Shown in pieces: positions 1 to 8,900 of a DNA stretch of 64,000 nucleotides. The translations under genes were made by a program, and so were the position numbers. The number at the start of each line of letters is the position of its first letter. The stretch's first letter is position 1. Source of the stretch: Flexilinea sp. (GTDB lineage: Bacteria; Chloroflexota; Anaerolineae; Anaerolineales; Anaerolineaceae); NCBI GenBank assembly GCA_026645735.1, contig JAPKMT010000005.1, forward strand, positions 1-64,000, in the 5' to 3' direction. The notes under the pieces were generated by a model that ran no database searches, was not told where the DNA came from, and worked only from the letters and a program-made list of their open reading frames with translations.

Positions 1-60
1 TTACACAATGGGGCAGGGAGATTGCCACGCCACTCCAGGGTAATCACAATGACAGGTTAC

Positions 61-163
61 ATTCATTTCGAATTAAGAAAGAAAATTTGGTGTTCTTATA
101 GTTTTGCGCGAAGCGCAAAACTATAAGAACACCAAAGAATCCTCCCCATATTTCGAATCACTG
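61..163. mobile_element. MITE-like element copy 1 (hairpin 86-136)
   Basis: Non-coding palindromic element upstream of the aldolase gene. A perfect hairpin with 24-bp arms around a GAA loop spans 86-136. The right end, up to 163, reads TATTTCGAATCACTG, the family inverted repeat. The left end is more decayed (ATTTCGAA at 65-72). The inner right flank carries ATCCTCCCC, also seen in other copies. The loop is GAA and not TTC, so this copy is inserted in the opposite orientation to most others. No clear target duplication remains. The rest of 1-297 holds no recognisable gene. Confidence 0.8.
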
Positions 164-297
164 ATACCGAACTGGATGATTACCCATGATAAAATAGAAT
201 CGTATTGTAAAGAATTCGTCGGTTGAGGAAATCATACATCCTCGGAAAATAACACTGCACTTAAAAAATAAACACCGATTATCGGGAGGAAAAAAAA

Positions 298-1167
298 ATG
301 TTACTCAACATGAAAGATCTGTTGAAAGTTGCAAATGACCACAATTTTGCTGTTCCGGCATTTAATATCGGAACCGGGCAAATACTCAAAGCAGTTCTCG
401 AAACCTGTGAGGAATTGCGCGCTCCGGTTATCCTGGCAATTCACCCGTCAGAACTTGAATTTCAGGGTGATTCCTTTCTGGAAAGCGTCAAGTCAGCAGC
501 GAATCATGCCACGATTCCGGTCACTATTCATCTGGACCACGGATCCACGCTGGAGCAGGTTTATCGTGCCATCCGCACCGGATTCACTTCGGTAATGATC
601 GATGCTTCACACTATTGCTTTGAGGATAATGTTGCCATTTCCAAAAAGGTGGCTGAGATCGCGCATCCTCTGGGGATTTCTGTAGAAGCAGAACTTGGAA
701 CGATCGGAACCTGCGGCAATGACACAGAAGGTGGTACCGGAGAGATCATATATACCAGACCGGATGACGCAGTAAAATTCGTCCAGGAAACCGGAATCGA
801 TTGTCTGGCAATTGCAATCGGTACAGCGCATGGAATTTATCCGAAAGGTTTCAAACCGGAACTGAAGCTGGATCTTCTCAGTGAAATCAAGTCAAAAGTA
901 AGCATCCCGTTGGTGCTCCACGGCGGCTCCGCCAATCCGGATGATGAAATTGCGGAAAGCGTCAAACGCGGCATTAATAAAATCAACATCTCCTCAGATA
1001 TCAAGGATGCCTTCTATCAACAGCTTCGGAAAACACTTTCTGCAGACCCGAAGGTTCGAGAACCATTTGAGCTCTATCAGGACAGCATCAAAGTCATGAA
1101 AGAAGTTGTCATCCATAAAATCAAACTGTTTGACGATGCGGACAAAGCCAAATTCTATTCTTTATAG
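298..1167 (+). CDS. class II fructose-bisphosphate (ketose-bisphosphate) aldolase
   Basis: This 289-residue protein has the zinc-dependent class II aldolase signatures: HLDHG near residue 78, EAELGTIG with following Gly/Asn residues near 130, AIGTAHG near 175, VLHGGS near 203 and INISSD near 226. Together these supply the zinc-binding histidines and the phosphate-binding Gly/Ser/Asn residues. The family cleaves ketose bisphosphates (fructose-1,6- or tagatose-1,6-bisphosphate) to dihydroxyacetone phosphate and an aldehyde. The start is an ATG 8 bases after GGGAGG, a strong ribosome site. The next gene, 80 bp downstream, is a sugar-phosphate-isomerase-like cupin, so this copy may serve a specific sugar catabolic route and not central glycolysis. 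The exact substrate cannot be told from sequence. Confidence 0.9.
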   Translation: MLLNMKDLLKVANDHNFAVPAFNIGTGQILKAVLETCEELRAPVILAIHPSELEFQGDSFLESVKSAANHATIPVTIHLDHGSTLEQVYRAIRTGFTSVMIDASHYCFEDNVAISKKVAEIAHPLGISVEAELGTIGTCGNDTEGGTGEIIYTRPDDAVKFVQETGIDCLAIAIGTAHGIYPKGFKPELKLDLLSEIKSKVSIPLVLHGGSANPDDEIAESVKRGINKINISSDIKDAFYQQLRKTLSADPKVREPFELYQDSIKVMKEVVIHKIKLFDDADKAKFYSL

Positions 1168-1247
1168 AGATTTACTAATTTTTGAAAACTGTCCCAAAAT
1201 TTGAAAATGCATCACAATTACCAAAACAGGAAAAAGGAGGATTGATC

Positions 1248-2450
1248 ATGAGTAAAGGAAAGATACGTGAAACATTTCAAAATGGAAATGGAGTGCTGCA
1301 TCTCACTCCAACCTGGGTACCAAGAGGCTTTAATGAACCCGGTCGCAGAATTCGATTACACCCGGATGATTATTTTGCCTTTGGGATGGATCGCGGAGGT
1401 ATCAGCGAACGCTGGCTCGGATCGGTGACAGTTGCTTTGAACGGTCCGAAAACCGGACCAACAGAAGGCATGAGTTTTGTACTTACCGATGAATCCGGGA
1501 TTGAAAAAATTCTGTTTGCCGATGTTGTTGAAGAACTTGGCGCAGACGTGATTGGTAAGGATTTGTTCGATCGTTATGGCACCTGGCCTACATTTGCCAA
1601 GCTTTATGACTATGATAAGCCATTATTCCATCATCTGCATTTGACAGAAGAAAAAGCAAATAAAATCGGACGCCACGGAAAACCGGAAGCATATTATTTC
1701 CCGGTTCAATACAATGCCTACCTGGGGCGTTTCCCGCTGACCTATTTTGGATTTGATCCGTCCGTGACCAAAGAAGAAGTCATCAACTGCATCCGCAACT
1801 ACGATAAATTCGATACCCGGATCACAGAGTTATCACGAGCCTATCGCGTCAAACTGGGAACCGGTTGGTACACACCGGCAGGAGTCATCCATGCACCGGC
1901 TTCTGTGGTTACTTACGAACCGCAATGGAACAGCGATGTGAATACGATTATGGAAAATGTCACCATGGGTGAAATCAATCCGCATAATCTGCTCACAGAC
2001 TGCCAGCCGGAATCCGAAAAAGACAACATTGAAAGTCTCTTTGCACAAATCGACTGGGAAGAGAGCACCCGCCCGGATTACAAACAAAAATACTTCCGCC
2101 CGCCCAAGTCCTTAACGGAAAAACAAAGAGGCATGAGCGAAAAATGGGTTGCCTACGCCAATGAGTGGATCGCGGCGAAAGAAGTTACGGTATTGCCCGG
2201 TGCTTCGGTTACACTGCATGATCAGGCGTGCTATTGCGCACTGGTCGTCCAGGGACACGGTCGATTTGGCGCTTTTGAATGTGAAGCGCCCGGTCTCCTG
2301 CGATACAACCAAATTTCCGGCGATGAATTTTTCGTTTCGGACGAGGCTGCAAAGAAAGGCATCGAGATCAAAAATACTGGCAGCTACGAACCGTTGGTCA
2401 TCCTGCAGAATTTTGCCAACAACAACCCGGAAGTGCCGGCTGTAGTTTAG
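1248..2450 (+). CDS. phosphomannose-isomerase-like cupin protein
   Basis: A 400-residue protein resembling class I mannose-6-phosphate isomerases and related double-cupin proteins. HHLHLTEEKANKIG followed by GKPEAYY (about residues 130-150) corresponds to the metal-binding region of the family. GTGWYTPAGVIHAP (about 203-216) matches the conserved loop of phosphomannose isomerases. I start at the ATG at 1248 because AAAAAGGAGG lies 7 bases upstream; a longer reading from an upstream TTG lacks such a site. It probably forms a two-gene unit with the aldolase and may isomerise a sugar or sugar phosphate feeding it. The substrate is uncertain because the protein is unusual overall. Confidence 0.7.
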   Translation: MSKGKIRETFQNGNGVLHLTPTWVPRGFNEPGRRIRLHPDDYFAFGMDRGGISERWLGSVTVALNGPKTGPTEGMSFVLTDESGIEKILFADVVEELGADVIGKDLFDRYGTWPTFAKLYDYDKPLFHHLHLTEEKANKIGRHGKPEAYYFPVQYNAYLGRFPLTYFGFDPSVTKEEVINCIRNYDKFDTRITELSRAYRVKLGTGWYTPAGVIHAPASVVTYEPQWNSDVNTIMENVTMGEINPHNLLTDCQPESEKDNIESLFAQIDWEESTRPDYKQKYFRPPKSLTEKQRGMSEKWVAYANEWIAAKEVTVLPGASVTLHDQACYCALVVQGHGRFGAFECEAPGLLRYNQISGDEFFVSDEAAKKGIEIKNTGSYEPLVILQNFANNNPEVPAVV

Positions 2451-2515
2451 AAGGTGTCCCATTATTAGGCTCGAATATCGAAAAATCGAGATTTTTGAAT
2501 TCTCATCACATATAA

Positions 2516-2562
2516 AAAAGAGTTTGTCTTTATCGAAAGGTCGAAAAAAGACAAACTCTTTT
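2516..2562. terminator. bidirectional terminator
   Basis: AAAAGAGTTTGTCTTT pairs with AAAGACAAACTCTTTT across a short loop. It lies between the convergent cupin gene and ABC ATPase gene, and the flanking A and T tracts let it work on both strands. Confidence 0.9.
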
Positions 2563-2566
2563 ATTT

Positions 2567-3295
2567 TTAATTTCGCGCTGATGATAATTTACGGATATCG
2601 GCTCGATCATCAAGAATTTGGGTTAACTTTCCATCTTTCATAATCAGAACGCGATCAACAAATTCACACATTCTCAAATCATGCGTGACCATGATCCCGG
2701 CTCGATTCTGTTCATGAATCAACCCCGCAAAGGTTTCCACAACCTGATAGGCGCGTTCCGTGTCCAGACTGGCAGTCGGTTCATCGGCCAACACCAGGCT
2801 GGGATTGTGGATCAGAGCGCGGGCAATCGCAACGCGCTGCTGTTGTCCGCCGGACATTTGGCCAGGGTAGTTATTCAATCGTTCACCCAAGCCAAGACGC
2901 GCCAGCAATTCCCGTGCCCGCAATTTTCCGGCTTTATCCAGCTTGTTGTTCAAGCGCAACATCAACTCAACATTTTCCACCGCGCTGAGATAAGGTACCA
3001 AATTGTTGGCCTGAAAAGTGAAACCAATTTTCTCTCTGCGCAGGTTGACCCGCTTGAAATCATCCAGACCTGAGAGATCGACCCCGTCGATCAGCACTTG
3101 TCCGGAAGTTGGTTTCAATAACGCGGCAAGAATGGACAACATGGTGGTTTTTCCGGAACCGCTGGGACCGACGAGGGCGACAAATTCACCGGAAGCCACA
3201 GTGAGTGACACATCATCCACTGCGGATATCAGACCTGAATCGCTTTGATAAGTTTTAATAACCGATTTTGTTTCAAGTGCATTCATTGTTGTCAT
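2567..3295 (-). CDS. ABC transporter ATP-binding protein (LolD/MacB type)
   Basis: This 242-residue ATPase has Walker [10 protein letters not shown] (about 42-50), signature [15 protein letters not shown] (about 145-159), Walker [13 protein letters not shown] (about 166-177) and the switch histidine VTHD (about 203). The close spacing and the FtsX-like permease just upstream place it in the MacB/LolD/DevA export family, which drives efflux or lipoprotein/peptide handling and not import. It is the last gene of a minus-strand operon (regulator, peroxiredoxin-like, permease, ATPase). M1 and M4 are both possible starts. The cargo is unknown. Confidence 0.9.
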   Translation of the reverse strand: MTTMNALETKSVIKTYQSDSGLISAVDDVSLTVASGEFVALVGPSGSGKTTMLSILAALLKPTSGQVLIDGVDLSGLDDFKRVNLRREKIGFTFQANNLVPYLSAVENVELMLRLNNKLDKAGKLRARELLARLGLGERLNNYPGQMSGGQQQRVAIARALIHNPSLVLADEPTASLDTERAYQVVETFAGLIHEQNRAGIMVTHDLRMCEFVDRVLIMKDGKLTQILDDRADIRKLSSARN

Positions 3296-3308
3296 CTTAA
3301 GATCCCTG

Positions 3309-4478
3309 TTATGAAGATAATCCCAAAGCTTTTAGCGGTTCAATTCGCACAGCATATCGAATGGATACCAAACCGCCCAGAGGTCCAATCAGTAATAGTG
3401 CAATGATTGCAATAGCTGTCGTTGTACCATTGAAGACAATCGGTACCTGCGGTGGAAAAGATAATGAGAATAAAAAGGTCAGTCCGGTACCAATCGCTAC
3501 CCCAATGATTGTGATCATCGTAATCTGAATAATGGATGCCCATGCAACAACCGAATTTGCTGATCCGATCGCTTTCAAGACACCGATTTGCGAAATTTTC
3601 TGTAATACCTGGATTTGGAAGAACCCACCGATCACCAGGATACCGATGAACAAAGTAAATCCGCCCTGTGTATTCAAAGTGCTCTGCTGTGCGGAATAGC
3701 CTGGCAACGCCTGGATCGCTTCTTTCCGGGTTGCAGTCTCAACATTTGCGATTTCTTCTTCGATTCTGTCACGGATTATTTCAACATTTTCCGGTTGATC
3801 CACTTTGACAATGAAAACATTTGCGACAGGATCTGAAAAATTGATCTCAGCCTGTGATTTCGGTCGAATACGATCCCAGGTAAAAAATGGAACGAACAGC
3901 GCTGGCTGCAACGCATACTGCTGACCATCCGTAATACCGACTACCTTCAGCGTGAAAATTTGATCTTCAGTACCTTGTGTTACCCGGATGGTGATGGTAT
4001 CGCCAAGCTGAATACTGCTTCGAAGAATTACATTTCGATCCAGAATGACTTCATCCGCATCAGCAGCACTTAATTGGCTGCCTTCGATAACTTTTGGTTC
4101 GCCCACATGCCCCGGTTCAACTCCCAGCAAGGCGGTTTTTAGAAATTTATCGTCACCGGACAATAATAATTGACTGTTTGCCGTTCCCAATAATCCGACA
4201 TCAGAGATTCCCTCTACGTTTTTAATCTCGGAATAACGATTCAGATCCAATCGACTGGCAGGAATCAAAAAATCTGATTTTGCCTGATATACAACCAGTT
4301 CACCTGCAAGTTTTGAAAGATATTCCCGGTTTCCATTTCCTAATCCTTCACCCAGCGCAGCAATAAACAAAACCAGAAGTGTGATTAAACCAATCACCAG
4401 ACTGACCAATAAAAAGCGACCGCGAAATTTCCAAATTTCTTTTACTGCCAGATAAGCAGCAATGGATATTTTTTTCAT
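3309..4478 (-). CDS. FtsX-like ABC transporter permease
   Basis: A 389-residue membrane protein with one N-terminal transmembrane segment (about 20-42), a large extracytoplasmic MacB-like periplasmic core domain (about 50-265) and three C-terminal transmembrane segments (about 275-385). This is the FtsX/DevC permease plan. CAGGAG precedes the ATG. It lies 5 bp from the upstream peroxiredoxin-like gene and 13 bp from the ATPase gene, so it is the membrane partner of that ATPase. The repeated MG/Gly motifs of drug-specific permeases are absent, so I do not assign a substrate. Confidence 0.88.
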   Translation of the reverse strand: MKKISIAAYLAVKEIWKFRGRFLLVSLVIGLITLLVLFIAALGEGLGNGNREYLSKLAGELVVYQAKSDFLIPASRLDLNRYSEIKNVEGISDVGLLGTANSQLLLSGDDKFLKTALLGVEPGHVGEPKVIEGSQLSAADADEVILDRNVILRSSIQLGDTITIRVTQGTEDQIFTLKVVGITDGQQYALQPALFVPFFTWDRIRPKSQAEINFSDPVANVFIVKVDQPENVEIIRDRIEEEIANVETATRKEAIQALPGYSAQQSTLNTQGGFTLFIGILVIGGFFQIQVLQKISQIGVLKAIGSANSVVAWASIIQITMITIIGVAIGTGLTFLFSLSFPPQVPIVFNGTTTAIAIIALLLIGPLGGLVSIRYAVRIEPLKALGLSS

Positions 4479-4483
4479 AATTT

Positions 4484-5101
4484 CTACTCCTGATCTTTTG
4501 ATGCAAGCTGGCCAATGGGACCTTCGAATGGCTGATCCCAGCGTGTATAAAGAACCCCATGCAGGAGCAGATCGATTGCCGGATGATCAGCGATGTGGTC
4601 AAAGTAATACGGCAATTCAATATTTCCTTCTTTGCTGATAATAAAAATACCGGACATTTGCATCGCATCCTGCCCTGCCGGAGGTGGTTCCACCTTGAAA
4701 CCTTTTTTACGCGATTCTCGGATTGCTCTCCAGACTTTGATGTTAAGAAACGTCTGGAAGAGATTTCCACGCTGTAATCCGTAGGCTTTGTATGCATTTC
4801 GATCCGGATCGGCAAGACAAACAATACCAGGAGCAAATTGCGCAGCAAATTCTGTCGACGCTTTGACGGTTCCCTGTAAAACAATCACAAGATTTAATCC
4901 TGCTTGATTGATTTTTTCTTTTTCTGTAAAAAATTTTTGCAGCATTTCTTTGCATTGTGTGCATCCAAAATGCCGAGAAAAGACCAATAATAACGGTCGG
5001 TTTTTCCAAAAATCCGAAAGAAGAACCGGTTCACCATCAGTATCAAATAACGTCAAATCGGGAGCTTTGGATGAAAACGTAAGTTGCTGATTTCTGTTCA
5101 T
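4484..5101 (-). CDS. peroxiredoxin-like (AhpC/TSA, thioredoxin-fold) protein
   Basis: A 205-residue protein with an APDLTLFDTDGEPVLLSDF start typical of AhpC/TSA folds and FGCTQCKEM at about residues 45-53. This CxxC places it in the peroxiredoxin-like PRXL2/SelL-type group and not among classic peroxiredoxins, which carry TxxC. It has no signal peptide and so is predicted cytoplasmic. AAGGAGAGG lies 3 bases from the ATG. It sits between a MerR/B12 regulator (9 bp upstream) and an ABC exporter, which suggests a redox role within that regulon. The actual substrate is unknown. Confidence 0.75.
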   Translation of the reverse strand: MNRNQQLTFSSKAPDLTLFDTDGEPVLLSDFWKNRPLLLVFSRHFGCTQCKEMLQKFFTEKEKINQAGLNLVIVLQGTVKASTEFAAQFAPGIVCLADPDRNAYKAYGLQRGNLFQTFLNIKVWRAIRESRKKGFKVEPPPAGQDAMQMSGIFIISKEGNIELPYYFDHIADHPAIDLLLHGVLYTRWDQPFEGPIGQLASKDQE

Positions 5102-5110
5102 AACCTCTCC

Positions 5111-6526
5111 TTATTGCAAAGGGTAATAATGTTTTGTGATCAAAAAACTATTGAGAAAATCGGTTATTATTTTTCCCGAACTTCCCATATGAATTGCAAT
5201 CGCATTTGAATACGCATTAATGAATTTCAACACATAATCGGAAGATTGTTTTTCACGAAGGATCCGTTTATATTCATCCGGCATCCATGTCTTTGAATAA
5301 GAATCTTCGATCAGAATCGCATTGGCTGTGTTATTTTCATGCCGGGGATAAGACATCATTCCCAACAGCCATTCCAAATCTTCTTTTAAAAAATTCATAT
5401 CGCCAAATTGAAGTGCAGAAGAAATCTGCTGATAAAATCTGAAGTTCGCTGATTCCAGAACCGGTATCAACGCTGATTCACCCTCAAATTTGTGGATCAC
5501 TGAAAGTTCAATTTGTCTTCGAAAACGCTGATAAAGTTCATTCACTTGAACATAAGACTCATCCACCTGAAAAACAGCAGGTATTGGCTGAGGATCAGTG
5601 AAATAAAAATTAATGCGTTGTATACTTTCTAATAAATTATCCGAAAGATAATAAGCCGGAATCCGTAAACATAGTTCGGACATCTCCATGAAAATACCGC
5701 CGCCGTATGCCAGAGGAGTAGATGATTCCAGGAAGGATCTGGCTGCGGACTGTAGTGTCGCAGCAGTATGAAATTGTTGTGCAGACAAAATCACCAGGCT
5801 CGGTTGAATTAATTTTGCAGCATTCAATAACTCGCTCGTTGGGATACCAGCACCCAAAAATACGGTTTTATAGCCTTCTCTTCGCAGAAAAAGGCTCAAT
5901 ATCAAGATCGGGATGGTATGGTTTTCACCTTCAGGGCATGCCAGCAAGATCGTTTCAGAACGATTGGATGAAGGTGAGATTGAAATTAGCGTCTGAAGAT
6001 GACGGATAACCAGTGCTGCTACAAAATGTTCCTGCTGAACAGTAATCTTTCCCTGATACCACTGTGTACCGATAACATTTAAGCCCTTTTGCAGAATATT
6101 GGAGCATACACTCTCGACAGAACTGAGAGCAAATGCCTTCTTCAAAACTTCATCAGCCATCACCTCATCGAAGTTCAATCCATAATTCAACCATTGAGCC
6201 CGCAAATCATCCATGACATTTTCGTGATCAGATAACGATCCTTCAAAAGAAGGTTGTGAAATCTGGACAGTCAAGGGATCTTTACCGTTTTTTGCCAATT
6301 CTTTCCAAAAATCAACCGCTTGACCGATTCGAATTCCTTCGCGAGTTCGATTCTGGAGCCATTTGATTGTCTCGATATCATGTTGAGAATATAATCGGTG
6401 TCCACCTTTTGAACGTTCAGGAGAAGGAATATGATAACGTTTTTCCCATATACGCAAGACATCGGCTGTCAATCCGGTTTCCTTGAGGACTGCTTTGAGA
6501 TTAAATAACGGGGCTCGATTGATCAT
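5111..6526 (-). CDS. MerR-family regulator with cobalamin-binding domain (CarH/LitR-like)
   Basis: A 471-residue protein. Residues 7-75 are a MerR winged helix (ADVLRIWEKRY, GGHRLYS). Residues about 140-180 form the helical part of a B12 domain with W156-x9-E166-H167, the motif that caps adenosylcobalamin in CarH photoreceptors. Residues 190-310 form the Rossmann part, with EGENH (H203, the expected lower axial ligand), ILSAQQ and YGGGIF. In CarH-type proteins dark adenosylcobalamin drives tetramer binding to DNA and light releases it. A further 150-residue C-terminal region (about 320-471) is not part of CarH and I do not recognise it. The gene heads an operon with the peroxiredoxin-like and ABC genes, and its promoter is covered by repeats (6554-6590). 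Confidence 0.85.
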   Translation of the reverse strand: MINRAPLFNLKAVLKETGLTADVLRIWEKRYHIPSPERSKGGHRLYSQHDIETIKWLQNRTREGIRIGQAVDFWKELAKNGKDPLTVQISQPSFEGSLSDHENVMDDLRAQWLNYGLNFDEVMADEVLKKAFALSSVESVCSNILQKGLNVIGTQWYQGKITVQQEHFVAALVIRHLQTLISISPSSNRSETILLACPEGENHTIPILILSLFLRREGYKTVFLGAGIPTSELLNAAKLIQPSLVILSAQQFHTAATLQSAARSFLESSTPLAYGGGIFMEMSELCLRIPAYYLSDNLLESIQRINFYFTDPQPIPAVFQVDESYVQVNELYQRFRRQIELSVIHKFEGESALIPVLESANFRFYQQISSALQFGDMNFLKEDLEWLLGMMSYPRHENNTANAILIEDSYSKTWMPDEYKRILREKQSSDYVLKFINAYSNAIAIHMGSSGKIITDFLNSFLITKHYYPLQ

Positions 6527-6553
6527 ATTCTTTTTTCCTTCCTGACGGTATTT

Positions 6554-6590
6554 AGTCTACTATTTTGTCTATTTTTTGTCAATATATTTT
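6554..6590 (-). promoter_or_regulatory. regulator promoter overlaid by GTC direct repeats (cluster 1)
   Basis: On the minus strand TTGACA (6577-6582) and TAGACT (6554-6559) are 17 bp apart, a good sigma-70-type promoter for the MerR/B12 gene. On the plus strand three GTC(T/A)A units start at 6555, 6667-equivalent position 6567, and 6578, giving spacings of 12 and 11 bp. They cover both promoter boxes. CarH-type regulators bind direct repeats of about 11 bp, so this is a candidate autorepression operator. Confidence 0.6.
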
Positions 6591-6689
6591 TCTGGTTTTT
6601 ATGCATCAAGATCCATAAAATGAGACATGAAAAAAAATGATGGAATTATTATGCGTAATCGACAGGAAAATATGGCTCATAAATACAGT

Positions 6690-6720
6690 GTCGCATTTTG
6701 TCATATTATTGTCCATATTT
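6690..6720. promoter_or_regulatory. second cluster of GTC direct repeats
   Basis: Three GTC units followed by AT-rich sequence begin at 6690, 6700 and 6711 (spacings 10 and 11 bp). They resemble the cluster over the regulator promoter 110 bp away. The cluster sits in the divergent intergenic region, so it could let the same regulator control the plus-strand operon beginning at 6915. The remainder of 6527-6914 is AT-rich and I see nothing else in it. Confidence 0.5.
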
Positions 6721-6914
6721 TTCAAACAATATATTGACGAACAATTCCAGATCGATTAACATAATTTATGAAAACATCATAATTATTGATAAGGCTAAAG
6801 GCCAACCGTAGAATATGAAAAAAATAATATGAGAAACAGCAACTCGAAATCAGGAAAAATTTTTTTGTTGTTCTTTTGTTTTTCAAATTACAGTGTAAAA
6901 AAAGGAGAACCAAA

Positions 6915-7262
6915 ATGAATCTGCTTATGATATTAAAAGGGATTGCAGCCATCGGCACTGCTGCGACAGGATTATATTCGTTGATCTCACCAACCGCAAT
7001 CTATAACTTTACAGGGATAATGGCCAGTGGACCTCGCGGAATAACGGAAATTCGATCAATCTTTGGCGCGTTATTCATTGCGTTGGGTGTCGCCCCGTTC
7101 CTGTTCGGAGAAGATGGGTATCGCATCCTTGGTTTGGGATATCTCGCAATAGCCATCGTTAGAATTGTGTTTATTTTCGTCGACAAATCAGCCGTCTCAT
7201 CCAACTGGATCAGTCTGGCAGTTGAAATTGTCTTTGGTTTCATCTTAATCATCAGGGAATAA
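6915..7262 (+). CDS. small four-helix membrane protein, DUF4345-like
   Basis: A 115-residue hydrophobic protein with about four transmembrane segments. The conserved-looking stretch GPRGITEIRSIFGALFIALG (about 38-57) resembles the small DUF4345-type membrane family of unknown function. I start at the ATG at 6915, preceded by AAAAAGGAG. It is the first gene of a plus-strand operon with the DegV gene (1 bp away) and the DUF1295 gene, divergent from the MerR/B12 regulator. No function can be assigned. Confidence 0.7.
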   Translation: MNLLMILKGIAAIGTAATGLYSLISPTAIYNFTGIMASGPRGITEIRSIFGALFIALGVAPFLFGEDGYRILGLGYLAIAIVRIVFIFVDKSAVSSNWISLAVEIVFGFILIIRE

Positions 7263-7263
7263 T

Positions 7264-8115
7264 ATGACTGTACGCATCGTAACAGACAGTACCTGTGATT
7301 TGCCCGCTGAAATCACAAAAAGCCTGAAAATCTGTGTGGTGCCGCTTTATGTTCGAATCGGAAATCACGATTTTCTGGACGGGATTGACATCAGTCGGGA
7401 AGAGTTCTATGAAAAACTGCTTTTCTATGAAGATTACCCGACTACGGCAGTACCTTCTCCGGCAAAAATTCGGTCATTGTATCAAACATTGTATGATGAG
7501 GGGGCAACAGAAATATTATCCATTCACATATCGGCTTCATTAAGCGGGGTCATGGACATAGCACAATCAGCAGCGCAAGATACTTCGTTTATAACGGTGA
7601 CTGTTCTGGATTCACAATCCTTAAGCATGGGAACTGGTTTTCTGGTCCAAAAAGCAGCCCAACTTGCCCAGGAAGGACGATCGGTCAAAGAAATTTTGCC
7701 TATATTGGAAGATCAGATCAAACGAACACATGTGTGGGCTGCATTAGATTCAATGAAGTATCTAAGGAAAAGCGGGAGAATGAACCGATTCGTTTCAACG
7801 ATTGGAGATCTGCTGCAAATCAAACCAATCCTGAAAATGCATCAGGGAATTTCTGGAATTGAAAAAGAACGTACCAAAAAGAATGCAATCCAACATTTGA
7901 TCAACAAAATCGAATTGTTGAATCCTTTTGAAAAATTGGCCCTGCTCTATTCCGGCTCAAGAGGTCAGCTTCAGTTGCTTCAAAGCCGAATCACAGGATT
8001 GTTCCCGGAGAAGGAAATCCTGTATGGGATCGTTAATCCGGTTTTAGGAGCGCACCTGGGATCGGAAGTTCTGGGATTTGCCTGTGTGCAGAAAGAGAAA
8101 CAGGAACCGATATGA
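7264..8115 (+). CDS. DegV family fatty-acid-binding protein
   Basis: A 283-residue protein opening with RIVTDSTCDLP, the DegV N-terminal motif. It continues with TAVPSPAKIRSLYQTLYDEG (about 60-79) and SIHISASLSGVMDIAQSAA (about 86-104), which form the fatty-acid head-group site. DegV/FakB proteins present a bound fatty acid to the kinase FakA for phosphorylation and entry into phospholipid synthesis. No FakA is in the window. The ATG lies only 1 bp after the previous stop codon, and the stop overlaps the next start (ATGA), so translation is probably coupled. Confidence 0.88.
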   Translation: MTVRIVTDSTCDLPAEITKSLKICVVPLYVRIGNHDFLDGIDISREEFYEKLLFYEDYPTTAVPSPAKIRSLYQTLYDEGATEILSIHISASLSGVMDIAQSAAQDTSFITVTVLDSQSLSMGTGFLVQKAAQLAQEGRSVKEILPILEDQIKRTHVWAALDSMKYLRKSGRMNRFVSTIGDLLQIKPILKMHQGISGIEKERTKKNAIQHLINKIELLNPFEKLALLYSGSRGQLQLLQSRITGLFPEKEILYGIVNPVLGAHLGSEVLGFACVQKEKQEPI

Positions 8116-8900
8116 TGAACTTTCAAACAATCTTCGCCATTAACCTGACTATAATTCTTGTTTTCATGACGATTTTATGGGTGATCAGCCTGCTTTTGAA
8201 AAACTCCAGCATCGTCGATATCTTTTGGGGAGCTGGATTTGTGATGTCGGTCTGGATATATTTCTCTCTGACACCAGATGGCTTTCCGGAAAGAAAACTC
8301 CTCATTGCCATCCTTGCTACTATTTGGGGATTGCGCCTCTCAACCCATATTTTTATTCGAAATTTTCAGAAACCTGAGGATTACAGATATCAAAAATTTC
8401 GTTCTGACGCAGGAAAAACATGGTGGTGGCGAAGTCTTTTTCAGGTTTTTCTGCTTCAGGGATTGCTTCTTTGTATCATCTCCGCTCCGCTCCTGGCTGC
8501 ACAAATTCATCCTTCACCAAACCATTTCATTTTCTTCGATTTTCTTGGTGTCTTTTTCTGGATGGTTGGATTTTTCTTTGAAGCTTCTGGCGACTATCAA
8601 CTGGCACAATTCCGCGCCAATCCGCAAAATAAAGGCAAAATATTGGATACCGGCGTTTGGCGATTTACCCGCCATCCAAATTATTTTGGTGATTCCATGC
8701 AATGGTGGGGATATTTTTCAATCGCAAGTGCTGCTGGCGGGTGGTGGACAGTTTTCAGTCCGATTATCATGACAACATTGCTGGTTCGGGTATCCGGAGC
8801 AAAACTGCTTGAAAAAACGATGGGGCAGAATCCGAAATATCAGGAATATATCAAGAACACGCCATTCTTCATTCCCTGGATTCCAAAAAAGCGAAAATGA
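8112..8900 (+). CDS. DUF1295 family membrane protein (steroid 5-alpha-reductase-like)
   Basis: A 262-residue integral membrane protein with about six transmembrane segments. GVWRFTRHPNYFGDSMQWWG (about 182-201) and the C-terminal YQEYIKNTPFFIPWIPKK are hallmarks of DUF1295, which is related to 3-oxo-5-alpha-steroid 4-dehydrogenases and isoprenylcysteine methyltransferases. It overlaps the DegV gene by 4 bp. In other bacteria DUF1295 genes often lie near photolyase or light-response genes. That fits the divergent CarH-like regulator but is only suggestive. Confidence 0.85.
   Translation: MMNFQTIFAINLTIILVFMTILWVISLLLKNSSIVDIFWGAGFVMSVWIYFSLTPDGFPERKLLIAILATIWGLRLSTHIFIRNFQKPEDYRYQKFRSDAGKTWWWRSLFQVFLLQGLLLCIISAPLLAAQIHPSPNHFIFFDFLGVFFWMVGFFFEASGDYQLAQFRANPQNKGKILDTGVWRFTRHPNYFGDSMQWWGYFSIASAAGGWWTVFSPIIMTTLLVRVSGAKLLEKTMGQNPKYQEYIKNTPFFIPWIPKKRK

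Noticed and set aside
1-60. Possible end of an upstream gene at the window edge
   Set aside because: No open frame or RNA motif could be supported in either direction.
8278-8772. Open frame of 164 codons inside the DUF1295 gene
   Set aside because: It lies in another frame of a convincing membrane-protein gene, with no ribosome site or recognisable sequence.
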